Shown here in pieces: positions 1 through 14,300 of a stretch of 64,000 bases of DNA (position 1 is its first letter; each line of letters starts with the position of its first letter). Source of the DNA: Neodiprion pinetum (taxonomy: Eukaryota; Arthropoda; Insecta; Hymenoptera; Diprionidae); contig NC_060236.1 of the NCBI RefSeq assembly GCF_021155775.2, positions 22,210,238 to 22,274,237 of the forward strand, written 5' to 3'. Below the pieces are notes generated by a model. It was not told the DNA's origin. It did not search any database and saw nothing but the letters and a program-made list of their open reading frames with translations. Made by a program: the position numbers and the translations under genes.

Positions 1-79
1 AATCACTCTGTTCGAATTGATATATCAATTGTTTTACAATCTTTGCAATGGTCGATTCGTTCAACTACTGTCTCCTCAG

Positions 80-3000
80 GTCTGGGACTACATATCGAAG
101 ATGAAACGAACGGGTTCAAAGGAGATCCTCGTGATCCGACTGACGGCGGCAAACGATGAGGAGAAAATCCCTTACATAACTCTCTACAGCTACCTGAACA
201 GCCGGAGCCGTCTCGGCGTTGTCGGCAATGTGTCAAAGAACATCAAGGACTTCTACATAATGCCTTTCTCGAGCCAGAGTGTCGTTCCGCGGGTTTTGTT
301 ACCGCTGGATGGTCCGGGTTTTGAGGAGAACCGGCCGCATCTTTTGCTTGGTATAATCGTGCGGAACAAGCGGAAACGGACGATGACTCCGATGAGCGGC
401 ATTGTGCCGCCGAAAATGATCCGCAAGGAAACTGAAATCGGGCGCAGCTACACACCGCCGATCCTTGATCCGCCAGAAACCGCCGTTTCAACACCTCCTT
501 CTACCGCTTCGCCAACAATTCTACTCACACAGCCCGCCTCCGGCTCACTCGGCGACAAGCAGGGATGGTAAATAGGCGCTTTGATCTCTACGACTCGTTT
601 TTTCAGTTCGAATTCGCTTCTTGTCAGCTTTTTTCGCCAAATAGTCACTTTGGCCAAGTTTCAATCGAAAGGAAGATAAATTTCCTATTTATATCCTATT
701 TCGTATTTCCTACACCTGGTAAATACCTAGTCACTTTTCTCGCTATACCTCACTTATTCAGATCCAAGTCGTTTTTCATCACAATTATAATTCAAACAAA
801 GATAAATTTTTTGTTTACACACAGTCTTATATTTATAATTTGTGTTTTGAATCAAGAGACAATAGACTACTCATTTTATGATTTCTCGGTATTATATGTT
901 TAAGTATTGTCTTGGGCATTTGATCGATCTCAGCAATAACAGAAGTATTGTAACTAGGTTGAAGTATAACGCAATCTGTAGTTATTTCTATTCTTGCATA
1001 ATCTTAATACTCATACTTTTTTAAAACTTATTTATTCAATCATTCAAAATCCAAACCAAGTAATCCCAAAATAATATGCACGTTATATTACTATATAAAT
1101 ATGATAACTGAAAATAAATGCATTCGTTTTTTTGTAAACGAATCAAGGTGCTTTTTAGGGAAAATAAACTTGAATTATACAAATCCAACCAATCTGAATG
1201 AGAAGTGCGTGATGAGCTTTGATGTATTGAGTGACAAAAATCACTCCTAAAAAGAGACTAAAAATACAAATCGTATTTAACGCACTGTTTGAAATACTAA
1301 AATTGAATCTGTACAGAAATAGCAGTTTTCTTGAAAAACAAAATTGTCATCCATGTAGGAAATATATGAACAATGCGCTTCTTTAAGCTTCTTTATCATT
1401 GACCACTGATCAGTCAATAACGAAACAAGAAAAAGAAATTTTTCACTGTAATTGAAGAGCTAAAATACTATTCAGTCGAGTCACTTCATTGTAACTTTTC
1501 AGTAATTCAATGCTCAGTTTTGTTTACGAGAAAAACCTCACTCTTCTTTCTATTTTTAAAGGTCCTCGCCGTTGCCAGCTCTGGACAAGCAGAACGTTGT
1601 GACGCAGCTCACTCTGGAAACCCTGAACAAGGCCCATGTCGGAATGTCCCGAACTTCGAAAGTAGACAGTGCAAAGATGGCGAAAATCGTCCCGGAGCTC
1701 TCCGCCAAAATTCAGCTCGCCGACGACATTCCTGATCCTGATGACGGTGATGAGCCTTACAGTCCTGGCCAGATGGATGAGGACATCGATCAGGATGACG
1801 ATTCCGGACGGTTCGGAACCTCCGTCTCTGCTTTGGATGACATTGCCAAATCTCATCAGCGCAGCGTCGCTCTGTCCAATGATTTGGCCGCTGTTACTAG
1901 TCTACAGGCGCTCGCTGTGCCGTCCAAAAATTCCAACGAACTCCAGAGGAAGATGGATGAACTTAATAGACAGATCGAAGAACAGAAACAACAGATACAG
2001 AGTATCAGTTCGTCCTTTCTATGCGATGCTGCCGCGACTTTACCAGTAAGGATTATTATCGCTTTTTTGCAGACGTTCTTTTTTCGATTTTGTCCTAAAG
2101 CTTGTACCGATTAAGTTTTTGAACATTATCATCATTATATCGAGTTCATAGTTTTCATTAAATTCGAACATTCTGGAACTGAAAGTTTCGTTTAAACACA
2201 GCTTTTATTCCGTTTCTTCTGCGTTTCCGGAGTTGAAAACTTCCAATCTTTGTAATATTTCTGAAAATATCGCTTCGGCTTAAAAATGAATTGCTTGAAA
2301 TTTCTAAAACAGTATCGATTTTCGACTGTACAAACTGTTTTTCATTCAAGTGTCCTGAATGAGCACGGTTTTCACGCTTTTTTTCATTGCATATTTTGAG
2401 GGTTCCATTCAAATTTAGCTATAAACTGTTCTTAAATTTTGAAAGTTGCGAGCCTTGTTTCCAGTTTTCGATTACCAAATAGCGATGCCACAGTGAAACT
2501 TAAACGCCTGTAGCTTTTGTATTTGTATTTTTGAGTGTCTGATGTGAAAATACAGAAAATCTATAACAAAAGTTGTATGTCATATTAAAAATTGTTTTCT
2601 TCAAGTAATTAATACAATTCTCTTGTTTTAGGGTCTCGGCCTCGATCCACCGTGTCTCAACGATTCGGAGGAGGCTTACAGTCCGACTGACACTCGATCG
2701 TTCACCCCGCCACCTCCGGGACTTTCCAAAATATCCCAACCGATCCTGGACAAGGTTTCGAACATAACGATTCCCGCTAACCTGCAGGAGATCTTGGCCA
2801 ACGTCAAGCGGCAAGAGATAACCAAGGTCGATCCTTACCTGCCGTCGAAGCCAAGCGCAACTTTTCTGACCTCGGTGAACGCGGTGGCGTATCAAAAGCC
2901 TGAGAAATACGTGCCAAACGCATACAGCAAAGGCATGAATCAGATAAGTGGAATGGGACTCGGGACATCTTCTGGTGCATCGTTCTTCGAATCGCAGCTA

Positions 3001-3708
3001 GAGGAGCGTAAAAAGGAGAGCAAAAGCACTCTTGGTTCGCTCAGTGATCTCGACCTGATAAAAAAGGCCGAGGAGGAACTTGCGGCCGTTGCGGAGCTCG
3101 CGGCGGTTGCGGAAGCTGCGGCCGCGGCTGGGGCCTCAAATTCTAACTCCAGTCCCTCGTCGTCGTCGTCGATATCGTCGACATCTTCCTCCTCTTCATC
3201 GTCCTCCTTGTCCTCCTTGACCATGACAACGACCACGACGATGACGACAAAGCTTCAAGTCCCACCGCCTTCCTCGCAGCCTCAACCTCACATTCCCTTA
3301 CCATCACCGATGAATCCCCACCAGCAGCAACGGAGCTCGACGACAAGTTTCAGCCCCGAAGCTTCGCCTCCGGCCTCGCTGAAACCGGATTCCGGCACCG
3401 CTTCTACCACTCCGAGGAAGAACCTGACCTTCGATCAGCCCAAGCCACCCGGCCTCGAGGACGAGGACTTTTCCCTCGGTTTCCCAGCAGTCACGCCGAC
3501 GCCGATTAGCAGTACCGGATTATTCGTAGAAGAAGCCGTCGCGTCGAAAAGCAAAAGTGGGAAATTTTTGCCTAAAAGTGGCGTCGTTCTGAGCGTTAAA
3601 CGCAAGGTCGGCGAAGAGGCGACGATATCGCGATCTGCTTCACCAGCTGCCTCGTCAAAGACCCCGAGGACTAAGTCCAGGTGGGGTCAAGGACCAGGCG
3701 ATAAATAA
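80..3708 (+). CDS. PHF3/DIDO1/pps-type SPOC-domain protein, C-terminal part (5' end outside window)
   Basis: Three exons join in frame: 80-567 (acceptor at 78-79), 1562-2045 and 2632-3708, ending in TAA. The first encodes a SPOC-like domain: a strand-rich segment around SKMKRTGSKEILVIRL, then YITLYSYLNSRSRLGVVGN, a KDFYIMPF stretch and a LLLGIIVRNKRKR end. This matches the SPOC domain of PHF3, DIDO1 and Drosophila pps (protein partner of snf), nuclear proteins that bind the phosphorylated RNA polymerase II C-terminal tail and link transcription to splicing. The second exon is acidic with a short coiled coil (residues like KMDELNRQIEEQKQQIQS). The last exon carries two YSP-type motifs, an Ala-rich helix, a long Ser/Thr run and a basic SKTPRTKSRWGQGPGDK tail. 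The PHD finger and TFIIS-M domain expected upstream lie outside the window. The family call rests on the SPOC segment and overall architecture; which paralogue it is cannot be decided here. Confidence 0.82.
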
Positions 3709-6700
3709 TCCATACATCGATCTAGCAACGGATTGTTCGCAGTGCGGTTATGAGCTGCTTGCATGCCCATTGTGTTATTTTTCCTTTACGTCGTTCACAA
3801 TGAACGAACATTATCCAAGAATTTTTAATGCTACATCGGATGAACCGTGTTCGGGATATAAATTGGACACATCGATTCTGCGATAAATGGGTGGTGAATC
3901 TTTGACAATTTTCAAATACCGGTTATTTTTCTTACACACACACACACACGCGCGCGCGCACGTGATACTTTTTATTACTAATGTAGTGTTGTAATGATGA
4001 TGATAATAATAATAATTATTATTATTATTATTATTATTCTCGTTATAATCATTATACTGATGTGATATAAAGTAATTACTTTTTTCTTTTTTTGCTTGTC
4101 TGTTTCCTTTTTTTATACGACCGTAAAGTCGCTCAGGATGTTTTTCACGATTTTTCTTTGTCTTCACTTTGCAGTTTTTCATTTTCCTTGTTTCACTTTC
4201 GTTTCTGTTGTACTTTTTCTCGGTTTTAACTCTGTGTGCGCACTGATTTCTCTCTCTTTACTTTAATCGGATTTACAAAATGAAGAAATAAATATTTCAA
4301 CCCGATACGTGATTATTTGATACCTATCGCCGCAGAATTGTTACGGAAATAAATAAAAAAGCGAAAATGGTACAAAATCAAAAAAAACAATACTATTGAT
4401 AATAACCATAACTATTAGCGATTGTATACAAATTACTAATAAATAGAAAAAGTTTGCGAAATGTAAAATGAAATCACTTGATGAAAATATGGAGAGTTAA
4501 ACGCGGGGATGAAAATAAGTAAAAACGTGAAAAATATTGGAAAGCGAACTGGCGTCTTTTTTTGGTGTCAGGTTTTTGTTATCATTCTTGTAAATACCAA
4601 AGCTTAAAGACGAAGGTGAAAAGTGCGGCTATTGAGCTGCTTGCGAATTAATTAATCAATTAATTCAATAACCAACTTAATTGATTAGACAATTTCATTG
4701 TTTTATAATTTCATTCATTAAGTCGTTGACGATAGTTCGTTAAACTTATGATATAGCATACTAATGTAGGTGTATCTATAGATAGAGGTTCCAGATTAAA
4801 AAGAGCGAAAGGTGTGGTAACAAAAAAGAAAGTAAGAGTGTAGTAAACAAAACACGTGTGCTGTAAATATGATGACTAGAAGAGAAAAAAACTGATATCG
4901 AATATTATACATATACTATAAGTAATAAACGTTATAATAATAGTGATAACGGTGTAAAGTAACGATAAATTTTTTTTTCCTTTTTCTTGTCTACTTGTCG
5001 TTTTATTATTGTTTTACGCTATTTTATTATTATTATTATTAATATTTTTGCATACCAGTTTTCGTACATGATAAGTGATAAATAAAATACAAATAAATAG
5101 AAGGAAAGTAGAAGAAAAAGATTAAAAAAATGATGATAAAAATTATATCTGAAATAACGATAAATAAAATGGAGCGAATGGAAATGGATAAAAATATTAC
5201 TCTTGTGGTAAACTCTAAGTATAAGGTATTTGAGACATGATTACCTTACAGACATTAACGGATACTTAGCTGGCTGCATATTACGACTCTTTCTTATCAC
5301 TATAGAAAAACATGATAATTATAAGAATGTAAGTATGTATGTATGTATGTATGTATGTATGTATGTATGTATGTACGTACGCTATGTCAGTTGTGTGTAA
5401 ATAATATCTAATGATAATAATTATAATGAAAATGTAAAATTGGTACGGATTGATAATATCACATTACTATACATATATCGATACGCGGGTATATTGCACT
5501 TTGAGTCAAGATAGAGAGGAAAAAATAAGTGGAGATTTTTTAAAATTTAGGTGTATCTATAATGTTATCATCTTCTTTATCGTGGCTGTACAAAGAAGAT
5601 TTAGAATATGAAAATGAAATTGAGTATAAAAAATAAATGATTACAAAACGAAACTGTTGAACAAACAAAAATTTATATTGTAAACAAATCGGATGACACT
5701 TGATATATTTGAATATGCAAATGAAAGAGAAAACAAGAAAAAAAAACGACAACGAGACGTTGAAGAAAAAAAACAATTTTATGTAATTATATTGTTTAAC
5801 GATTTTTTATTTCTTTTTTTTTTATTTCTTTTTAACTACCTTCACCCTACCGCCTGTTCCTTACACACAACTTTGTAGGTGTTTGATTATTATTACTATT
5901 ATTATTCTTGTTTTTACTACCAGCTAAAGTGTGCTAAAAGCACCAGTGTGAATGCCAGTTACTAGTAAATGAAAAATTGATAGGTAAATACGTAACATAA
6001 TTAAATATGAATATGATACTAAATTTACATGATGATACAAGAGAGTTTAGTATACAATATAGTGTATAGATATGTGGTATGGAGAAAATGTAATGAGCTA
6101 TCATTAAAATGTACGAATATATGTATAAGTATTATATGAGAAATTTAATAAATGAGTAAGTCAAATTTCAATAAATGTTTTCAACAGAGGCATGGTCAGG
6201 AAGACGATTTTTAAATCTTATAACTCGTATCAATAAAACAACCATTATGATTACACACATGGTGGTTACCTTAGAAATTGGTAATCTATCATGTATGTAT
6301 AGTGACATACATGTAATTATAAAAAAAGAAAATGGAAAATGCTAAAAAAAAAGAAAATTTTTATGAAAAAACGTTTGTCGCTAGACGTTTTTTCTATTCA
6401 AATTATACCAAACGTAATATCCTAGGTAGAGAATCTGTATCTCATAATTAATTTTTGTCGATTGATTATTATGAGTCTTTTACCGCGATTGCTCGACTTA
6501 GGAAGAAATTGATTGCAAACCTCCGATAAACGAGACGAATCAATGACGTGGTGATTTTCGATCGAACAATCTTTGCTTTTACCATGTTATTAATGAGGAT
6601 GTGAATAAGAACAAGAGAGTGGAAAACGATACAGTTTAATTTTTAAATTCTGGTTAAACATAACTTAACGCAAGACGACACAACCTCTCCTATATAACAT

Positions 6701-6800
6701 GTTTATTATATCTAATACCAAAATTCTCATCCAAAAGTTTACAGAAATTAAAATTTCAGGGTCTCCTGCTCTCTTGTGTCAGTTTTCTGCTTGATCAACA
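3709..6800. other. AT-rich 3' region of the SPOC gene, probable long 3' UTR and spacer
   Basis: No credible coding sequence. The stretch is AT-rich with many AATAAA-like signals (one near 4288), dinucleotide AC/GC runs around 3937-3961, ATT runs around 4007-4037 and a tetranucleotide array at 5333. It probably holds the 3' UTR of the upstream gene; where the transcript ends cannot be read from sequence alone. Confidence 0.5.
5333..5374. repeat. GTAT tetranucleotide microsatellite
   Basis: About ten uninterrupted copies of GTAT, ending in GTACGTAC. A simple sequence repeat. Confidence 0.95.
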
Positions 6801-8398
6801 TGGACATTTTACTATCGTACGAATGAACCAGCTTGGCGGTGGTCAGTGATGGTGCGGTACCAGAATAACAGATGCGAAGTAAGTGCTACTTCTATTGGCG
6901 GAACTAATTGGAACAAATTAGCGCAAGTGCAACAGAGGAAGATGGGCTCGCTCTTGTGCTCGGGCTTATAGGCCACCCAAGATGATGTTACGTGTAGTGT
7001 GTTGCCGTCAAAAAGCACGTTAAACGAAACACGCGATGCACACTTAGGTGATGTAGTTTGAAGAAGTTGAGCGGAAAATATTTGGTAAAACCGATCAGTA
7101 AAAGTGAAAAGGAGAGACACGATTAATAACGATTACGAATTTGATGTTATCTGATAATGGACTATTCTAATTAAATTCTAAATCTCATTTAACTGACGCC
7201 AAAAGTTTAGTTTATTGTGATACACGCTGGTATTAAGATTTGCACATACTAGGTCGACATAATTTTGCTAACGAAAAGGGTCGTGAATTGCAGTCTAGAA
7301 ACAATTTGTAGATTTTAATCTTAGCTAACAAGGATACGATACTTGACTTACCACGATAAAACTATTATTTCGATGTGTAAAGCAAAACTATCAGACATAC
7401 ATCCTGTTGCAGGTCAAACTTAAACAGTGTGATCTATTTGTACAATTACAGATTTGTATCAAATGATCATACAAACATATTATGGATTCATCATAAAGTA
7501 CACTACACGAATAGAATATGAGTTTATTTACTACACGATTACAGTATACTATATAATGCTATCCATCGACACCAAGAAAATATGTAGTAATTAAGGAAAT
7601 ACGAAATAAACTGTGATGAACCAGACTCAAATAATCCCTTTTTATTCTCAAAATTATTACCGATTAAGAAAAACGAATAAATTGGGAACTGAATAAGACG
7701 TATCCACGTATTTTCTAAGGTACAACTATTGCGTTAAGTCTCAGGTCAGCAGACAGGAAGAAGAATTTTCTCGCTATCGTCCTAACACTTGGCATACTGT
7801 CACGTGTCTTCAGATACCTTTCGGAAGCAGATCAGGCGTGATGCGCTAACTTTGAGCCTGCTCTTAAGTTTTTAGGCTATTAAGCAAATAGTCCAGTCCA
7901 ATCGTGCTTAGAATGGGGGTAATCGCGCATTTTTAGTAGGCAGCGATGTTTTTGCGCTGGTACCGTAAGGAAGTCAGCTGTTGATGTAAAACCGTGTTTT
8001 TGGGACGTGGGGTGTGTTATTCGGCTGTTATCTTCAAATTGAGGGTATAATTCATTTTTTGACTTACATCCGTGACCGTGATCTTGACAAGAACATTTTT
8101 GTGGCTCATACAATCATGTATAACTTCTATTTATAACTTTCCGCGCTAATATTATTGATAAAATAGTTCTTGTGGGAAGATTGGAAAATAGGGAAACAAA
8201 AGACTAAGGCAAGATATTAATTATTGATGCTCTTTCAATAAAAGTGCTCGAACTTATCTTTTTGTACAGCATTCCACTACGAACATATCCGATTTCATTT
8301 CTTCATAAGAAGGTTTCAGCCGGAAACCGACAGATTTCCTTCTTGATTCCTCTGCTGTTAGTCGCACGCATTTTTCAATGGCTTTGTCGTATTCCTAA
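6801..8398. other. Intergenic spacer, no gene seen
   Basis: Only short open frames of about 77-102 codons on the minus strand, without recognisable domains or convincing splice context. I see no gene here. Confidence 0.5.
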
Positions 8399-11300
8399 GG
8401 GTCCAATTGGTAGAAAAAGAGTCCTGCAGCACGGTTCTCAGACAACAATTTACCAAGGTCAAAAAACGTCGTTGGTGTGGTACATCGACGTGATTTTGCG
8501 GGAAGAATCGATTGAGCGCAGTCCCAATACGCTGCGAGCAACGGATAAAAAGTCACAGTCAAAAAACCAGAATCTGAGTTTTTGCCTTTTTCAGCTGGTG
8601 CTCTTTGCGTCGTTATTTTTCTGCTATTGGTCCGACGCACTCTCTGCTGCGTTTTCTGAGTTCCTGGGGGTCCAATTAGTCGGAAGAGGTTCATACAAAT
8701 CGTATCTGAGACCAAAAATTTTTCGTCCAAAAAATAAGTAAGGCTAACCCCTTTGTATTTTTGACGAAAATTTTCGCGATTTTGAAAAGTACTGGAATAA
8801 ATTCTTTGGTGCACCATATCGACGTAATTTTGCAAGAGGAATCGATTGGGCGTAGTCCCGAAACGTTGCGAGCAACGGATGAAAAGTTACAGCCATAAAA
8901 CCAGAATCTAAGTTTTCGCCACTTTGAGCTGGTGCTTTTCCGTCGTCATTTTTCTGCTGTTGGTCCGGCGCACTTTCTGCTGCGTTTTCTGAGTTCTTGG
9001 GGGTCCAATTAGTCAGAAAAGGTTCATACAAATCGAATCTGAGACCAAAAATTTTTCGTCCAAAAAATAAGTAAGGCTAACCCCTTTGTATTTTTGACGA
9101 AAATTTTCGTGATTTTGAAAAGTACTGGAATAAATTCTTTGGTGCACCATATCGACGTAATTTTGCAAGAGTAATCGATTGGGCATAGTCCCAATACACT
9201 GCGAGCGATGAATAAAAAGTTACAGCCAAATAACCTGAACCTAAATTTTCGCCATTTTTCAGCTTGTACTCCTTCCGTCGTTATTTCTCTGCTGTTGGTC
9301 CGACGCACTTTCTGCTGCGTTTTCTGAGTTCCTGGGGGTCCAATTAGTCAGAAAAGGTTCATACAAATCGAATCTGAGACCAAAAATTTTTCGTCCAAAA
9401 AATAAGTAAGGCTAACACCCCTTTGTATTTTTGACGAAAATTTTCGCGATTTTGAAAAGTGCTAGAATAAATTCTTTGGTGCACCATATCGACGTAATTT
9501 TGCAAGAGTAATCGATTGGGCATAGTCCCAATACACTGCGAGCGATGAATAAAAAGTTACAGCCAAATAACCTGAACCTAAATTTTCGCCATTTATCAGC
9601 TTGTACTCCTTCCGTCGTTATTTCTCTGCTGTTGGTTCGACGCACTTTCTGCTGCGTTTTCTGAGTTCCTGGGGGTCCACTTAGTCAGAAAAGGTTCATA
9701 CGAATCGAATCTGAGACCAAAAATTTTTCGTCCAAAAAATAAGTAAGGCTAACCCCTTTGTATTTTTGAAGAAAATTTTCGCGATTTTGAAAAGTGCTGG
9801 AATAAATTCTTTGGTGCACTATAATAACGTAATTTTGCAAGAGGAATCGATTGGGCGTAGTCCCGAAACGTTGCGAGCAACGGATGAAAAGTTACAGCCA
9901 TAAAACCAGAATCTGAGTTTTCGCCACTTTGAGCTGGTGCTTTTCCGTCGTCATTTTTCTGCTGTTGGTCCGGCGCACTTTCTGCTGCGTTTTCTGAGTT
10001 CCTGGGGGTCCAATTAGTCAGAAAAGGTTCATACAAATCGAATCTGAGACCAAAAATTTTTCGTCCAAAAAATAAGTAAGGCTAACCCCTTTGTATTTTT
10101 GACGAAAATTTTCGCGATTTTGAAAAGTGCTGGAATAAATTCTTTGGTGCACTATAATAACGTAATTTTGCAAGAGGAATCGATTGGGCGTAGTCCCGAA
10201 ACGTTGCGAGCAACGGATGAAAAGTTACAGCCATAAAACCAGAATCTGAGTTTTCGCCACTTTGAGCTGGTGCTTTTCCGTCGTCATTTTTCTGCCGTTG
10301 GTCCGGCGCACTTTCTGCTGCGTTTTCTGAGTTCCTGGGGGTCCAATTAGTCAGAAAAGGTTCATACAAATCGAATCTGAGACCAAAAATTTTTCGTCCA
10401 AAAAATAAGTAAGGCTAACCCCTTTGTATTTTTGACGAAAATTTTCGCGATTTTGAAAAGTGCTGGAATAAATTCTTTGGTGCACTATAATAACGTAATT
10501 TTGCAAGAGGAATCGATTGGGCGTAGTCCCGAAACGTTGCGAGCAACGGATGAAAAGTTACAGCCATAAAACCAGAATCTGAGTTTTCGCCACTTTGAGC
10601 TGGTGCTTTTCCGTCGTCATTTTTCTGCTGTTGGTCCGGCGCACTTTCTGCTGCGTTTTCTGAGTTCCTGGGGGTCCAATTAGTCAGAAAAGGTTCATAC
10701 AAATCGAATCTGAGACCAAAAATTTTTCGTCCAAAAAATAAGTAAGGCTAACCCCTTTGTATTTTTGACGAAAATTTTCGTGATTTTGAAAAGTACTGGA
10801 ATAAATTCTTTGGTGCACCATATCGACGTAATTTTGCAAGAGTAATCGATTGGGCATAGTCCCAATACACTGCGAGCGATGAATAAAAAGTTACAGCCAA
10901 ATAACCTGAACCTAAATTTTCGCCATTTTTCAGCTTGTACTCCTTCCGTCGTTATTTCTCTGCTGTTGGTCCGACGCACTTTCTGCTGCGTTTTCTGAGT
11001 TCCTGGGGGTCCACTTAGTCAGAAAAGGTTCATACGAATCGAATCTGAGACCAAAAATTTTTCGTCCAAAAAATAAGTAAGGCTAACCCCTTTGTATTTT
11101 TGACGAAAATTTTCGCGATTTTGAAAAGTACTGGAATAAATTCTTTGGTGCACCATATCGACGTAATTTTGCAAGAGTAATCGATTGGGCATAGTCCCAA
11201 TACACTGCGAGCGATGAATAAAAAGTTACAGCCAAATAACCTGAACCTAAATTTTCGCCATTTTTCAGCTTGTACTCCTTCCGTCGTTATTTCTCTGCTG

Positions 11301-14300
11301 TTGGTCCGACGCACTTTCTGCTGCGTTTTCTGAGTTCCTGGGGGTCCACTTAGTCAGAAAAGGTTCATACGAATCGAATCTGAGACCAAAAATTTTTCGT
11401 CCAAAAAATAAGTAAGGCTAACCCCTTTGTATTTTTGACGAAAATTTTCGCGATTTTGAAAAGTACTGGAATAAATTCTTTGGTGCACCATATCGACGTA
11501 ATTTTGCAAGAGTAATCGATTGGGCATAGTCCCAATACACTGCGAGCGATGAATAAAAAGTTACAGCCAAATAACCTGAACCTAAATTTTCGCCATTTTT
11601 CAGCTTGTACTCCTTCCGTCGTTATTTCTCTGCTGTTGGTTCGACGCACTTTCTGCTGCGTTTTCTGAGTTCCTGGGGGTCCACTTAGTCAGAAAAGGTT
11701 CATACGAATCGAATCTGAGACCAAAAATTTTTCGTCCAAAAAATAAGTAAGGCTAACCCCTTTGTATTTTTGACGAAAATTTTCGTGATTTTGAAAAGTA
11801 CTGGAATAAATTCTTTGGTGCACCATATCGACGTAATTTTGCAAGAGTAATCGATTGGGCATAGTCCCAATACACTGCGAGCGATGAATAAAAAGTTACA
11901 GCCAAATAACCTGAACCTAAATTTTCGCCATTTTTCAGCTTGTACTCCTTCCGTCGTTATTTCTCTGCTGTTGGTCCGACGCACTTTCTGCTGCGTTTTC
12001 TGAGTTCCTGGGGGTCCAATTAGTCAGAAAAGGTTCATACAAATCGAATCTGAGACCAAAAATTTTTCGTCCAAAAAATAAGTAAGGCTAACCCCTTTGT
12101 ATTTTTGACGAAAATTTTCGCGATTTTGAAAAGTGCTGGAATAAATTCTTTGGTGCACTATAATAACGTAATTTTGCAAGAGGAATTGATTGGGCGTAGT
12201 CCCGAAACGTTGCGAGCAACGGATGAAAAGTTACAGCCATAAAACCAGAATCTGAGTTTTCGCCACTTTGAGCTGGTGCTTTTCCGTCGTCATTTTTCTG
12301 CTGTTGGTCCGGCGCACTTTCTGCTGCGTTTTCTGAGTTCCTGGGGGTCCAATTAGTCAGAAAAGGTTCATACAAATCGAATCTGAGACCAAAAATTTTT
12401 CGTCCAAAAAATAAGTAAGGCTAACCCCTTTGTATTTTTGACGAAAATTTTCGTGATTTTGAAAAGTACTGGAATAAATTCTTTGGTGCACCATATCGAC
12501 GTAATTTTGCAAGAGTAATCGATTGGGCATAGTCCCAATACACTGCGAGCGATGAATAAAAAGTTACAGCCAAATAACCTGAACCTAAATTTTCGCCATT
12601 TTTCAGCTTGTACTCCTTCCGTCGTTATTTCTCTGCTGTTGGTCCGACGCACTTTCTGCTGCGTTTTCTGAGTTCCTGGGGGTCCACTTAGTCAGAAAAG
12701 GTTCATACGAATCGAATCTGAGACCAAAAATTTTTCGTCCAAAAAATAAGTAAGGCTAACCCCTTTGTATTTTTGACGAAAATTTTCGCGATTTTGAAAA
12801 GTACTGGAATAAATTCTTTGGTGCACCATATCGACGTAATTTTGCAAGAGTAATCGATTGGGCATAGTCCCAATACACTGCGAGCGATGAATAAAAAGTT
12901 ACAGCCAAATAACCTGAACCTAAATTTTCGCCATTTTTCAGCTTGTACTCCTTCCGTCGTTATTTCTCTGCTGTTGGTTCGACGCACTTTCTGCTGCGTT
13001 TTCTGAGTTCCTGGGGGTCCACTTAGTCAGAAAAGGTTCATACGAATCGAATCTGAGACCAAAAATTTTTCGTCCAAAAAATAAGTAAGGCTAACCCCTT
13101 TGTATTTTTGACGAAAATTTTCGTGATTTTGAAAAGTACTGGAATAAATTCTTTGGTGCACCATATCGACGTAATTTTGCAAGAGTAATCGATTGGGCAT
13201 AGTCCCAATACACTGCGAGCGATGAATAAAAAGTTACAGCCAAATAACCTGAACCTAAATTTTCGCCATTTTTCAGCTTGTACTCCTTCCGTCGTTATTT
13301 CTCTGCTGTTGGTCCGACGCACTTTCTGCTGCGTTTTCTGAGTTCCTGGGGGTCCAATTAGTCAGAAAAGGTTCATACAAATTGAATCTGAGACCAAAAA
13401 TTTTTCGTCCAAAAAATAAGTAAGGCTAACCCCTTTGTATTTTTGACGAAAATTTTCGCGATTTTGAAAAGTGCTGGAATAAATTCTTTGGTGCACTATA
13501 ATAACGTAATTTTGCAAGAGGAATCGATTGGGCGTAGTCCCGAAACGTTGCGAGCAACGGATGAAAAGTTACAGCCATAAAACCAGAATCTGAGTTTTCG
13601 CCACTTTGAGCTGGTGCTTTTCCGTCGTCATTTTTCTGCTGTTGGTCCGGCGCACTTTCTGCTGCGTTTTCTGAGTTCCTGGGGGTCCAATTAGTCAGAA
13701 AAGGTTCATACAAATCGAATCTGAGACCAAAAATTTTTCGTCCAAAAAATAAGTAAGGCTAACCCCTTTGTATTTTTGACGAAAATTTTCGTGATTTTGA
13801 AAAGTACTGGAATAAATTCTTTGGTGCACCATATCGACGTAATTTTGCAAGAGTAATCGATTGGGCATAGTCCCAATACACTGCGAGCGATGAATAAAAA
13901 GTTACAGCCAAATAACCTGAACCTAAATTTTCGCCATTTTTCAGCTTGTACTCCTTCCGTCGTTATTTCTCTGCTGTTGGTCCGACGCACTTTCTGCTGC
14001 GTTTTCTGAGTTCCTGGGGGTCCACTTAGTCAGAAAAGGTTCATACGAATCGAATCTGAGACCAAAAATTTTTCGTCCAAAAAATAAGTAAGGCTAACCC
14101 CTTTGTATTTTTGACGAAAATTTTCGCGATTTTGAAAAGTACTGGAATAAATTCTTTGGTGCACCATATCGACGTAATTTTGCAAGAGTAATCGATTGGG
14201 CATAGTCCCAATACACTGCGAGCGATGAATAAAAAGTTACAGCCAAATAACCTGAACCTAAATTTTCGCCATTTATCAGCTTGTACTCCTTCCGTCGTTA

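Noticed and set aside
3700..6800. CRISPR-like or other array in the AT-rich region
   Set aside because: Only simple microsatellites are present; there is no repeat-spacer structure, and this is animal nuclear DNA.
8244..8741. 165-codon plus-strand open frame
   Set aside because: It runs from unique sequence into the diverged first satellite unit and shows no protein motif.
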